From positions 15,534,983-15,598,982 of the forward strand of contig NC_087077.1 in NCBI RefSeq assembly GCF_026151205.1: a DNA stretch of 64,000 nt. Direction: 5' to 3'. The notes below the pieces were generated by a model, which was not told the DNA's origin, did no database searches, and saw only the letters and a program-made list of their open reading frames with translations. The translations under genes were made by a program, and so were the position numbers. Positions 1 to 11,200 of the stretch are shown here, one piece after another; the first letter of the stretch is position 1, and every line of letters starts with the position of its first letter. The stretch is from Bolinopsis microptera (lineage: Eukaryota; Ctenophora; Tentaculata; Lobata; Bolinopsidae).

Positions 1-212
1 GTACAGAGGGCGTGCTGGGGGTTAAGTTTTAAGAATTTGTTTCTTTTTTCTCTTCTTTTTAAGTTTTAAGGCTTGAGCAACGAAGATATATTAATGCAAG
101 GTCTTCAAGAGATATAGATGGAGCTAAAAATACTCAATACAGAGTGCTTACTTCATATTATATTATATACAATAGCCGAAAAGACCCAAACATTCAAAAA
201 ATAACTTCTTAC

Positions 213-3200
213 CTGCATTGATGTTGTTGGTTTCAAAGTAAGCGTCAGCGACGAGCAGAAGCCCTTCATTGGTGTCTTCTTTCGTCAGCAGGGGACGCAA
301 CAAATCCTCTGTGTTTGCTGAGATAATTGTGCTGTGATAAAACGGCTTTTAACAAGCTCCAAACTCAAACCTCGGGGAAAATACTCTGGGGCAAGAGGTC
401 ACTGGTAATAAATCCTGGAGTTTTTTTTTCGATACAACTGCAGCAACCTGTCAAAGAGACCCCAGACAACCAGGTAAACTACCACAGAAGATAAGAATTT
501 TTAAAAAGATAAGAATTTTTAAAAAGATAAGAATGTTTAAAAAGCTCACTATGATCGTGGTCTAGGTGAATGAGAGAAGCGACAAGGACAGCACGGATAA
601 CACAGGGACATTCCTCATTAGAGATCTTGTAGTGTTTGGCATCTACTGGTATGTTGGTAGCAGCTGTACTGTCTCCTGTTTGTAGCTTCTCTAAACGATC
701 TTAGAAAGTGGCATATTAGTAATAATTAGTAGTAATGATTAATTGATGCTAAATTATCGCGAATTAGGGGTTTATTCTCAATGTTTATATTTAAGTATTT
801 ATCATTATCATTGCAAAAAAATGATAAATTGACTGAAAATTAGAGCTTTTCAGCAAGACCAATAAAAATTAATTGACTACAATTAAAGAACCAACAATAA
901 AGACTCTAACCTTGCACCTGATCGAGGATATTATTCTTAACTAGAATTAAAGAACCAACAATTAAAGACTCTAACCTTGTACCTGATCGTGGATATTATT
1001 ATCAACTAGAATTAAAGAACCAACAATAAAGACTCTAACCTTGCACCTGATCGTGGATATTATTATCAACTACAATTAATGAACCAACAATAAAGACTCT
1101 AACCTTGCACCTGATCGTGGATATTATTATCAACTACAATTAAAGAACCAACAATAAAGACTCTAACCTTGCACCTGATCGTGGATATTATTATCAACTA
1201 CAATTAAAGAACCAACAATAAAGACTCTAACCTTGCACCTGATCGTGGATAGAGCTGGTGGTGTCTAGCTCAGAGCGCACATATACTACTGCTACTAGGT
1301 CAGCAAATGCTAGGAAGGGAGGGATTCTACTGTAATGCTTCCCCGATAAGTACAACTGTGAGGGGATTTACGGGTCAGTCAGCAATGGAACAAGTAAATA
1401 TTTGAATACTGAAGTAAGATAGTAATTTGTTTAGTGAATTCGTTCATTAATTCAAATTTTAGAAAAATAGAAGGTGCTTTTCTTCATATCCCGCCATCCA
1501 CCTTACACTTAGAAAAATCATTCCTAAAATAATAAGACGAAAAATATGGTTAAAAGCTGTTCATATACTAATAAACACTTTAACAGTTCACCAGATACCT
1601 TCCTTATCGAAATACATGAGTGAACCTAAAGACATAAGAGTGTCTACCTTACAAACTTTAACGACTTTGTCCATAACAGCAAGATCCGGGTGGGCCTCAA
1701 TCAGACTCACGTACGTCTTGGCCCAAAACTCTTCCTTTTTCGAATCATCAGAGCATCTGTTTGAGGGTTAATTTTGTATTACGGGGTGACTCACAAGTGA
1801 CTACCCACACACAGCCCTTTATAACTCTTGGAATCTGTTTATAGATATGGGTCAAACTTAGATTCGCCGAAAGGTTCGTAAAATTTCGTCGATTAGTGGG
1901 TGTGGCATACCAGTCCCTCTTTTTCACTATTTTTGTCATAAAATGAGAACACTTCAGAACTAATCAGTGTACCTATAATAGCAAGGGGTGTACCCTAGCA
2001 AGGTATGCAAAAATATTTATTCTTTTTCCCACAACAATCGATCTCATACGGACTTTTTAAGGATCAAAGAAAAATTTTGTAGACGCGCCAAAAATCGGTA
2101 AATCGGGGTTTGTGGTAAATCGGGGTTTTACTGTACCTGGTCTCAAAGATGTTCACCATAGCTGTTAACTCCTCTTTGTCACTGTCCGATGATATTTTGA
2201 TGAGTTTCCGATATCCGATAGCCAGTTTACTTGCAGTCTCTTCAGACAGCTTCTCTTCTAACGAACTTACAGGTTTCACAAAATAACTGGGGAAACAAAA
2301 TGTTTACACGCAGTTAAAAAGAATTCGATCTGCTCATTTAATTATATGTTACAGTGCCACAGAAGCCGCTGTTAAAGAAACACCAGTTCGTTTATATTTA
2401 TAAATAAATAAATAAAAATGGACCTGTTATTAAAGATAAAGGAGCAGTCATTTACGTTAATTCTATAATATAATATCTTCATGTTTGGGTTGAATTAGTC
2501 CAAAATACCTTATATATTATAATATATGGGTTTTGACAAGAATTGACAAACCTGATTACGTCCTCAATGAAGCCCCTGTCTCTAATAAGGTGAGAATACC
2601 GCAAAGCTTTACTCATACAGATCTTCTCATTTTCCTTATCGTTAAGATCGGTACATTTCTGTGCTAGACCGTACCTAAAAGTAAAACAGTCAATCATAAA
2701 GATAGTACAGTAAGACAATATTATGTTGTTCGGAATTCAAAATAGCGCAGAATGGAAAATGCTTCTTAAAATGCTTAATCAAACATTTATAGAGCATTTA
2801 AATGAGAAATGATGGGATAAATTACTGGCTACAGTATGATGTGATAGCGAAAAGCTCTGTAGCTAATGGTTACTAGGTTACTGGTTACTACGTTACCATT
2901 TGAGAGGGTCCCTTGGCCAGAGATGAGCGGACACCAGGCCATACTGGAGTGATTTGTACAAGTCGTTTTCCTCTTCGAATATAACGGATAGAGTCTCGTA
3001 AGGGGCTGGACTGTCCGGAATATTTCGTATTATCTGTCGGAAGCAGAGTCAGCAAATTAGAATCAGGAAATGGACAGCTTCAACTAAAGGGTCGTTCGCA
3101 TATTACGTAACTACTTTTTGGACAATTTGTACCCCCCCCCCCCCCCCCGCCCTCCGTAATCAGGTTTACACATAGCTATTGTGTCAGAAATACACCAGCG

Positions 3201-3968
3201 TAATCATTTGGAAACCCCCCTGGCCCCTCCCCCCCTCGGCTGATTACTTAATAATATGTGAACGACCCCAACACTGAACAGAAATACAAATGTCAACTCT
3301 TGGTGTTACTGACATTAATATTACCTCTAAACAGACGTTAATGGCGGTTTTTCTGTCACCTTTTGCGACAGCAAGATTAGCTTCTCCCATCAGTAATTTG
3401 AACTCATCCGTCAGCCTGAAAGTGCAAGATGTAAAAACAACTGGAAATAGATTTTATTTATTGATTGAGAACTCATCTAAATTCAATCTAAATGTTCAGA
3501 TAGAAAAAACTCTAATCTAAACTCAATCTAAATGTTCTAGAAATCCGTTAAATCTTTTTTAATCTCGAGTAGGTGCACGAGTTCGAGTAGGTGCATCAAG
3601 TAACCGCACGAAAAAAAACTTAGCACTCTTCACGTACTTCTCCCGTAGCAATTACGAATTCGTACGAACCGAAAATTTGTCTACAAAAACACTGTACACT
3701 GCCACCAGTTTACCACTCAACATATCGAGAAGCTAATACAGGGTGGCCCAATTTGGAGACGAATTACGTTAGTTATTAAGAGGTTGCGTGTGGGTATTCA
3801 CTTTTGGGCCACCCTGTATTATTAGTAATATAATTGCAGACCTGTTAGAGAACTCGATCCTCTCAAATCTTCTACCACGTTTGTTCCGTACTGCGAGTCT
3901 CGCCTCGTCTTCCAGCACCTCCTCGTTAAAGTTTACTTCCTCCGTATCCAGACTCTCATCCTCCTCGT
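213..3968 (-). CDS. GTF3C3: General transcription factor IIIC subunit 3 homologue, partial (8 exons)
   Basis: TFIIIC subunit of the TPR type, which in other eukaryotes helps recruit RNA polymerase III to tRNA genes in the nucleus. Exons, in transcript order on the minus strand: 3968-3842, 3415-3325, 3033-2897, 2674-2552, 2286-2137, 1756-1653, 699-550 and 317-213. All are joined by GT-AG introns with matching codon phase, which is strong internal support. The first exon is acidic and then basic. The next two read LMGEANLAVAKGDRK and APYETLSVIFEEENDLYKSL, which line up with the first TPRs of the vertebrate protein as I remember it. Later exons give RPLLTKEDTNEGLLLVADAY, matching the NPLLTTL-type segment. 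The true N-terminus (upstream of 3968) was not found, and the C-terminal half lies beyond position 1. Introns carry a minisatellite and two TIR elements. The acceptor at 3968 is the least certain boundary. Confidence 0.85.
490..543. repeat. 18-bp tandem repeat, 3 copies
   Basis: Three head-to-tail copies of GATAAGAATTTTTAAAAA, the last with one substitution. They lie in the GTF3C3 intron, just outside the donor of the 699-550 exon. Confidence 0.9.
874..1250. repeat. 64-bp minisatellite in a GTF3C3 intron
   Basis: Six copies of a unit of about 64 bp containing AACCAACAATAAAGACTCTA and CACCTGATCGTGGATATTAT. The first copies are the most diverged and the middle ones nearly identical. The array fills the intron between the exons at 1653-1756 and 550-699. 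Confidence 0.9.
1778..1840 (-). repeat. Diverged relative of the 3735/4240 foldback element
   Basis: The stretch containing GTGACTACCCACACACAGCC followed by TTTATAACTC resembles the core found at 3760-3800 (inverted) and 4250-4300. It is diverged and lies in an intron of GTF3C3. Confidence 0.4.
3089..3268. mobile_element. 180-bp TIR element (MITE) with poly-C core
   Basis: The left end GGGTCGTTCGCATATTA (3089-3105) is the reverse complement, one mismatch, of the right end TAATATGTGAACGACCC (3252-3268). A C17 run sits at 3132-3148. It is an intronic insertion in GTF3C3. No clear target duplication was seen, so the superfamily is unassigned. Confidence 0.7.
3735..3820. mobile_element. 86-bp mariner-type foldback element
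   Basis: Perfect 17-bp inverted ends AATACAGGGTGGCCCAA / TTGGGCCACCCTGTATT, starting with the TACAGGGTGGCCC form typical of Tc1/mariner termini and flanked by TA. It has no coding capacity and lies in a GTF3C3 intron. Confidence 0.65.
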
Positions 3969-4235
3969 CTGATGATTATACATTTTCATATTAATTTGAA
4001 TACTTACAGGTTTATTTAAGGGATTTGTTATTAAGAATAATGGTGCCGCTGAGACCAACCCATAATCTTAGGCTTCTTACCCGAAAAGATAAACAGGAAT
4101 CATTGAAACGTTGCCTCGTGAGGAGCGAGTGTTTTAGAACATATTCTAACATAAATTGTAAGAATGGGTAATCAATCAGTAAAAACGTGAAAATCTGAAC
4201 ATACTTCAGGCACACTTCAGAAAATCAACGCTCGG

Positions 4236-4310
4236 ACCAACCACAGAGTGGCCCAGAAGTAACTGCCCACACGCAACCCTTTAATAACTCACGTTATTCG
4301 TCTCAGGTTT
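4236..4310 (-). repeat. Second copy of the mariner-type foldback core
   Basis: Inverted relative of 3735-3820: on the minus strand it reads TTATTAAAGGGTTGCGTGTG and then GGGCCACTCTG. One end is degraded. Confidence 0.55.
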
Positions 4311-4592
4311 ATGTAGAGGTTCAGTGGTTCGAAAATCGTGAAGAAGAATATGTGAGAACTGAGAAACATTGTGGCGAAAGTGCCTGATAATAAACAGAGA
4401 AAATGTCGGAAAAAGAGAAACTCCTCAAGTACTACATTTATGATATCATATTGACTGGTCATATGGCTTGAGTCTTGAGAGAGAAGAAAAATAACAAAAA
4501 GAAACGGAAGACATGGTATGGTTAATGGTATGTAGGTATCTATACTATAATTCAAAGAATTATCTCTACTATAATTCAGAAAATTCTTTTTG

Positions 4593-5211
4593 TTGTACGA
4601 CCGCCCACGTGCAAATAGATAAGAAATAGGTAGTTGCATAATAACCATAGTAACGAGGATTGTTACACGCACGTGCACGTGCAATGATTGTTTTAACGTC
4701 ATTTTGATCGGTTTTGTTGATATTACGCTGTGTTTAGTACGAGCAACATTTAAATCGGCTGTATCTTTGGTTGTGACGGATATTTTTTGACGCGATAAAA
4801 ACTGACTGCCAAAGAAATAGAAAACTACTAGATTCATCCCTGTACAGTGGCGTAACGAAAGGCCCTGCTGGCCCCGCTGTGCAGGGGGGCGCCGTCTTAG
4901 GGCTTTAGGGGGGCGCCAAATCGTCGTTTGAATGTGGGACAATTTCGAAAACTTAACTAAAGTACTAGCAAAACTGCGCGTTTTGCTCTAGATACACACT
5001 TTTTTAGAGATTTTACCGGCGTATTCTTTAAAATCACCTAATTTGTTCAATTTTAGGGAGGGGCACCAAAAGGGGAGAGGGCGCCAACAGGGGGCGCTTT
5101 TTTCGGCAGGGGGCGCCAACAGGCAACGTTACGCCACTGTCCCTGTAACCACGGGCTTTCCAGTTCTGTATAATGTATAATGTATAATGTACGACCGCCC
5201 ACGTGCAAATC
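4593..5211. repeat. Direct repeat pair flanking a hAT-like MITE
   Basis: TGTACGACCGCCCACGTGCA followed by AAT occurs near 4594-4616 and again near 5188-5210. The 295-bp MITE lies between the copies. The ORFs here are non-coding-looking and overlap repeat sequence. Confidence 0.5.
4845..5139. mobile_element. hAT-like MITE with perfect 8-bp target duplication
   Basis: Ends CAGTGGCGTAACG (4845-4857) and CGTTACGCCACTG (5127-5139) are perfect inverted repeats. They are flanked on both sides by TCCCTGTA (4837-4844 and 5140-5147). CAG-starting termini plus an 8-bp duplication are the hallmark of the hAT superfamily. The interior is GC-rich with GGGGGCGCC motifs and no transposase ORF. Confidence 0.9.
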
Positions 5212-5425
5212 ATGTTTACAAATTGTAGTTCATGGAAATGAATATTTGTGTTCATGTTTTGCTCCTTTGAAGAGAGAATTTAGAGACTTTTTCTATTGAG
5301 TAATGTATTCTATATTTCTAATGAACCCTCTGACATAGGCATCGTTTTTTTAATTTTTTAATGTTTAATTACCCCAATTAGTTAATTATTCATGAACAGA
5401 ACCTTTGTGGCATATAAGCGTCTAA
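5195..5425. repeat. Dispersed repeat, copy 1
   Basis: The stretch from CATGTTTACAAATTGTAGTT to about TTAATTATTCATGAACAGAA is repeated at 21478-21680 with scattered substitutions and short indels. No ORF or terminal repeat was recognised. Confidence 0.75.
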
Positions 5426-6412
5426 TTCTCTTTGGTCAACAGAACTTGATTAAGATATGGCGCAAAATCTGGGAACAACTCAATAGCAAGCAATGACTGT
5501 CTAAGCTGAAGGACTAGTCCTGCAGCTGTGCGGCATAAGTATAACAACTTGCAGCAGTATTTCTTATCTTGTCGAATTCTAACTTGTTCTCATCATTGCT
5601 TCGCCAGAGAATCTGCAACAAACGAGTATATTATATTTGAGTAATATCTAAGATTCTGTGATTAATTTTTTTACCAAACCCCAAAACTGGGTAGAGTCGA
5701 CTGTGGCCACTGTATTTCCTTTTTCGGCCAACGTTATACAGCGAGGCACGTTTACTTATAGCGAGGTACTTCTGTAATAACTATGGAGTTACCGTAACGC
5801 AACTGTCACTCCTTTATCAGCTCCAATAGTTCATTGTCCGTTTATTTCTAGATTTCCATAGAAGCCACAAAGTAAGAGACTAGATTCTGAATTCAATGGT
5901 AAATCGATTCACCATGCCCTCAGTAACTTGCCACTAGGATCATTGTGCTAAGAGAATACATACTATAACTATTGCAGTCACGTTAACTCTTGTTAAACTT
6001 ACCAAGCCTGTCCGTCCTTGTTAATCTCATACGGGATTACAAACAGACTAAGTCATCTTTATATTCAACAGGTTAAAGAGAAAAGAACAAAAAGCACCGT
6101 TTAGGGCACCACGAGTGTTAACCGGGCTGCTGCGAGCTTAGCGTATTTATTCAAGGTACCAAGTGAGCCTAGTCGTATAGTCGTTAGCCATAGGAAGATC
6201 GATTAACTCCAAGTAGAATTATAAACGATCTTGAGGACTGAGAGGATTTTCAGGAAACGACTCTGCAGTGGTCGTTTTTGAGGGATACCTGAGGAAAATC
6301 AAATTTGGGTAGCAAAAATTGTATTTACCAAAATGTTAGTCAGAAATTTATAAAAGTTTTAGTTTACAATAATTTTGATGATATCTTTTTGACTTTCAGT
6401 ATTTTTATAATT
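5426..6412. other. Stretch without recognised genes
   Basis: AT-rich sequence. I see no extended coding frame, splice-consistent exon or repeat structure. Confidence 0.5.
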
Positions 6413-6452
6413 ATTTGTCAGACCCATCATCCTTTCGTAGACGACTGACGAG

Positions 6453-6804
6453 GGATGGACGACAAGTGACCCCCCCCCCCCCCCCGATAATTGACCCTAA
6501 CCCTAACCCAAACACTAGCACAAACCTTAACCCTAACTCTAACCCTAACCCTAACCCTAACCCTAACCCTAACCCTAACCCTAACCCTAACCCTAACCCT
6601 AACCCTAACCCTAACCCTAACCCTAACCCTAACCCTAACCCTAACCCTAACCCTAACCCTAACCCTAACCTTGTCGGGGGGTCAATTGTCGTATTAAGCC
6701 CTAGATTTCGCGACAATTGACCCCAGTGTAATTACATAGGGGGTCAATTGTCGGGGGGTCAATTGTCGGGGGTCAATTTTCGGGGGGTCAATTGTCGCGG
6801 TACG
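6453..6804. mobile_element. Element carrying a telomeric (CCCTAA)n array
   Basis: A poly-C run (6470-6486) is followed by degenerate and then perfect CCCTAA repeats (perfect about 6541-6670). After that come repeated GGGGGTCAATTGTCG motifs and their inverse. The two outer parts are rough inverted copies (GACAAGTGACCCCCC versus GACAATTGACCCCCC on the other strand). The block is bounded by CTGACGAG at 6445-6452 and 6805-6812, an apparent 8-bp target duplication. A sequence related to the flanks but without the block occurs at 12887-12930. This supports insertion rather than a chromosome end. Confidence 0.65.
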
Positions 6805-7011
6805 CTGACGAGACAGTGAAGGTGGTGTGTTGTTCCTTACAAATGATAACACTCACATCCATCAACCTTAGAAATTCCCATTCTTCTAATTATTAAAAAA
6901 CGGCTTATGAATTGTCGTTCTAACTCTAAGTTGCATTTCCTCGTAATATGCAGTAGAGTTGTTATAAAAAGAAGTTTGTTAATAACTGACTCGACCGAAT
7001 TATATCGACAA

Positions 7012-7120
7012 GAATTTACCGTCTTCGAAAAAACTATATTCTATAAATCTGTGTAAAATATCTCAGTTCACTATTTCCTAATAGTTAAATAGTACTGTGT
7101 GTTCCTTTGTCAGGTTAACT
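7012..7120 (+). repeat. Dispersed repeat B, copy 1
   Basis: The stretch containing AATTTACCGTCTTC and ATCTCAGTTCACTATTTCCT recurs in the same orientation at 12461-12625. It forms direct repeats on either side of the LINE-bearing repeat. Confidence 0.7.
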
Positions 7121-7335
7121 AGTTAACGTTATAAGGTTATACAGATTCACAGCATATGGTTTTTTTGAAGATGATAAAACCGCGGTAATATAATTCAGTC
7201 GAGTCAGAATTTCTAAATTCACGAGTGGGATCATTATTGTAGGTATGTTGCCTGTTGGGCTGTAAGTATTTTGTGAGCATGATATCATTGAATCTTTAAA
7301 TGATCTTTATCTGCACCATTCACGATCCCTCGCCT

Positions 7336-7497
7336 TTATTATTTTACTAGCAGGAACCTGTCTAACCCTAAAATGGTGTCAAGACACAAAAGACTTAAAT
7401 AATTATTACCTATTTAATACGCGTTTTTGACACCACTTGGGAGTTCAAATTTTGGGCACTAAAATTTTTATTCCTTGGCCAATTTTTTATTTTTCAT
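7336..7497 (+). mobile_element. Interrupted dispersed element, left part
   Basis: The segment from TTATTTTACTAGCAGGAACC through GGTGTCAAGAC and TTTTTGACACCACTT to TTATTTTTCAT matches intact copies at 15229-15467 and, inverted, 24010-24305. The match breaks at 7497 and resumes at 12301, so the LINE between them was inserted into this element. It is non-coding, with GGTGTCA repeated in both orientations. Confidence 0.8.
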
Positions 7498-8183
7498 CAT
7501 TATTACACATTTGCATTCGTTACACTTTTAAAGCTCCTCGATTTACCACTGTCACCGTGACGTGGTTGTTGCTTTTAATCGCTGGCGTGGCCAGTATTGT
7601 GGCTGGAACTGGTCCTGCCCCTCCGCCTAACCCTATCTCTAATTCTCTGGACATATTGGAACTGGAATTGGGACTGGATTTGGATTCTTTTGGCTTAAAA
7701 CCGGGTTTGTGGTTCTACTCGCACTTATATCGTACAACGATCAGGGACCCGATTATGTTTAACATCAGTTGTAAGTGTACCTACACACTCAACCACCCGT
7801 GTAACTGCAACTCTTCGCTCATCTGTTTAAATGAACATTTGCATTTTTCTTACACGCAGACGTACTTCCGGTGTCTTGGAAATTTCTCATATTATATACC
7901 GATGCTACACACTATGTGGAATAATGACGTATTGTTTGAATGTACTTGTGATATTTCGAATGTGACACTTGCAGTGGCCCCACGCCCAGACTTCATGCAT
8001 GATGATCATCTGATAGGAGAATATCACACGAACGATGGAGTCCACCTTTCAACAAGAGGCAAAGAGGTCATTCTAGGAAACTTCCGTCACAGCATCCATG
8101 AAATGACAAGACTGCTTCTCAACAAGCCAAAGAAAGTCCGTTCTACAGGGGGATTGGAACCTTCTCCTCTTAGTCGAATGTGA
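7498..8183 (+). pseudogene. LINE ORF1 remnant with SGNH esterase C-terminus
   Basis: An open frame of about 228 codons with no early ATG; the first Met is near 7756. Near the N-terminus is a hydrophobic segment (VTWLLLLIAGVASIVAG) followed by prolines. The C-terminus has DGVHLSTRGKEVI, which resembles the Asp-x-x-His block of SGNH/GDSL esterases found in ORF1 of CR1-type LINEs. The N-terminal nucleophile block was not recognised. It lies 38 bp upstream of ORF2 on the same strand. Frame continuity into upstream sequence is chance, because that sequence belongs to the target repeat. Confidence 0.6.
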
Positions 8184-8221
8184 TTACACTGACATAGATT
8201 CTCATTTATACACATTATACC

Positions 8222-11200
8222 ATGACTAGAAACACACAAAAAAATACACAGGTTTCAATTAATAAAAATAGCATAAAAATACTTTCTTGGAATATCCAAT
8301 CGCCTTCATCAGTAGATGGGAGCAAATTTGAAATAGAATCATTTCAAAATGTTATCAAAGATCATGACATAGCCTGTCTTCAGGAAATTAGGAGAGAGGT
8401 TCACTTGGTAGGATATCGATCAATCTGCAACATAAGGAAAGACGGTAAATCAGGAGGTGTCGGTATCCTCATTAAAAATGAGCTTATTGAAGGGATTGAG
8501 TTTATCAAGAATACAGAGTGTTCAGACTACCTAGTTTGTCGACTAGACAAGGATTTCTTTAACCTATCAGAAGATACATTTATAGTTAACGTTTACATTA
8601 GACCATTTAATTCATCAGCCTCAAACCCGACTGACAATGGCAAAGATGCTCTAAAAAACATTGAAGACGTTGTGAACGAACTTCGGGAGGAGGGGGAAGT
8701 CATATTGTGTGGGGACTTTAACTCTCGTATAGGACAAAAAACGGGTATGATAAGAGAAGACTCAACCAACGTTGTTCCCTTACCAGACGATTATGAGCCT
8801 GACAACTTTCTCCCCCGAAACTCACTAGACTCTATCACAAATACTTACGGTACACACTTTCTTAACCTAGTCAAACATAACCAACTCACTATTCTGAATG
8901 GCCGTACCCTAGGAGATCTTGTAGGAAACTTCACAAGTATCCAAAAAAATGGGTGCAGCGTTATTGATTACATTGCAGTGACCAACTCCACAAAGATCAG
9001 AATCAACTACTTCAAAATCTTGACATTCACCGAGCATTCTGATCATAAGCCCCTCAGTACTGAATTACAATGCAATAGATTCGCGATCAACAAATGCGCC
9101 CCATTACAGGACACTTATCAGACAGCGCCAACCAGATACATTATCAACGAAGAGAACAAAGACGACTTTTTCGAAGCTCAGTCAGAAAATCTATCATTGA
9201 CCTTAATCCATGAACTTCAATCGAACATCGACTTACTCACCAATCAAAATAGTTTAGCAGACAATGACCGTAATTATGAAACTGAACTCAAAGACATTAA
9301 CAAACGACTTTCAGAACACCTTCGCGACATGGCCTCGAAGTGTTTCAAACAAACCAAACCACCCAAAAAATCTCACACCTCAAACAAACCTTGGTTTAAC
9401 TGGAAAACGAGATTAGGTAAAAGAGAATTTCGTAAAGCTACAGATGCAACCTCAAAATTCCCGTCAAACAACCTTATACGTGAAAACTATTATCTTGTCA
9501 AGGGTAGTTATAAGCGTTTGAAGAACTCTGCCAAAAACGAATTCTTCGCACGTATGAATGAGGACATAGAGGGGGGGAAAATTCTCAACTGGCAATCTTT
9601 CAAAAAACTAAAAAATCAGAAAAAGGAAACTTTAAATTTTGACAGTCATGATATGAATAGATTCGAGACTTTTTTTGGTAACCTATATTCCGATAACCAC
9701 AAAACAATAAATGAAAATAAAAAAGTTTCTATGATTGATCAAGCTGACTTGATAAATCAAGGTGCAACTCATCCTGAGTCACTCAACTCCTTAATCACCA
9801 AAACAGAACTTGACTCTAGTATAAAATCCCTAAAAAATGGTAAAGCTTCCTCACTCGACATGATTAATAACGAAATTATAAAATCTCTGGACACCAATCA
9901 TAAATTGATTATGTTGAACCTCTTCAACGCCTGCTTCTCACAAGGAATTTATCCCTGGAACGTCAGCATTATATCTCCACTTCATAAAAAGGGTAATAAA
10001 TCAGATCCTGACAACTACCGTGCAGTTGCTGTCAGCAGTGTCATAGGAAAACTATTTTCAACTATTCTCTTAGAACGACTCATTCGCTTCCGCTCTGAAA
10101 ACTGCCCTGATCCACCTAACCAACTAGGCTTCACAAAGAAAGCTCAAACATACGATCACATACTAACCATGAAAACTATAGCTTCAAAATATAAACTTTT
10201 GGGGAAACCTGTATATGCAGTATTTGTTGATTTTAAAAAAGCATTCGACTCAGTCTGCCGTCAAGCCCTTTTCCTCAAACTCGCAAAAAATGGCATAACT
10301 GGAAACTTCTACAATGTCCTCAAAAATATGTACTCAAACTCGTACGCTTACATAAAATTATCTGGTCACCTCAGTAAACGCTTCCAGATACGTAAAGGTA
10401 CAGAACAAGGTCACCCACTCTCACCTGATCTTTTTAAAGTTTTTCTCAGTGATATGTCCTGCCTCCTAGATTTTCCAAATTGCCCCGTACTTTCAAATTT
10501 GACTGTTAGCCACCTACTGTGGGCGGATGACCTTATACTCCTTTCACTCGACCAGGAAACCACTCAAAAGCAACTTAATATTCTCGGTAATTTTTGTAAG
10601 GAGTGGGGCATTGAAATCAATGAACTCAAAACTCAAGCAGTCATCTTTGGTAAGAAAACGTTAAAACAGGACATACAAAACATCAAATTTACACTCAACG
10701 GATCTAATCTTGAAATTGTTGACAGTTATTGTTACCTTGGATTTGAACTTCATCAATCGGGTCAAGTACAGATCGCTCAACAAAACCTTAAAACCAAAGC
10801 AATGCGTGCATTTTTTGGCCTGAAAAGGGTTGTCATGCGTTCAAAGTTATCTTTTAAAGCACTCCTTACACTGTTCGACTCTCTCATCAAGCCCATTCTA
10901 TTATATGGTGCTCCGATATGGACACCCACTAGTACGATCAATAAATCTCTTTGCAAAACGATTAACTCGACAGAAGCAACCGCTACTAACTTACTTAAAA
11001 AAATCAGCGCCTCTCTGCAAGAAAGAGTGCATATTTCATTCCTAAAATGGGCATTGGGAGTCCATCGTAAAGCATCAAATGTAGGTGTTTGGGGAGAAAC
11101 AGGAAGAATTCCTTTGATTTATCAATCAATTCGCTTAACGTTAAATTACTTCAAAAGGCTAAATACAAAATCAAAGTCGAATTCGTTTGTCACTGCAGCC

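Noticed and set aside
4289-4942. 217-codon minus ORF as a gene
   Set aside because: It runs through a MITE, dispersed repeats and AT-rich DNA; no domain, no splice logic, low-complexity hydrophobic stretches.
4843-5145. Transcription terminator or bacterial-style operon features
   Set aside because: The inverted ends belong to a hAT-like MITE; the window is eukaryotic.
6541-6670. True chromosome end
   Set aside because: Unique and repeat sequence continues on both sides, and an apparent 8-bp duplication bounds the block.
6411-6720. ORFs of about 100 codons on both strands through the telomeric array
   Set aside because: Frames stay open only because the 6-bp repeat has no stop; the peptides are pure repeats.
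7575-7640. 2A-like ribosome-skipping peptide at the LINE ORF1 start
   Set aside because: The hydrophobic run is followed by prolines, but the D-x-E-x-N-P-G-P signature is absent.
10830-11045. Second-frame ORF inside the LINE
   Set aside because: Overlaps the long ORF2 frame, which carries the recognisable motifs.
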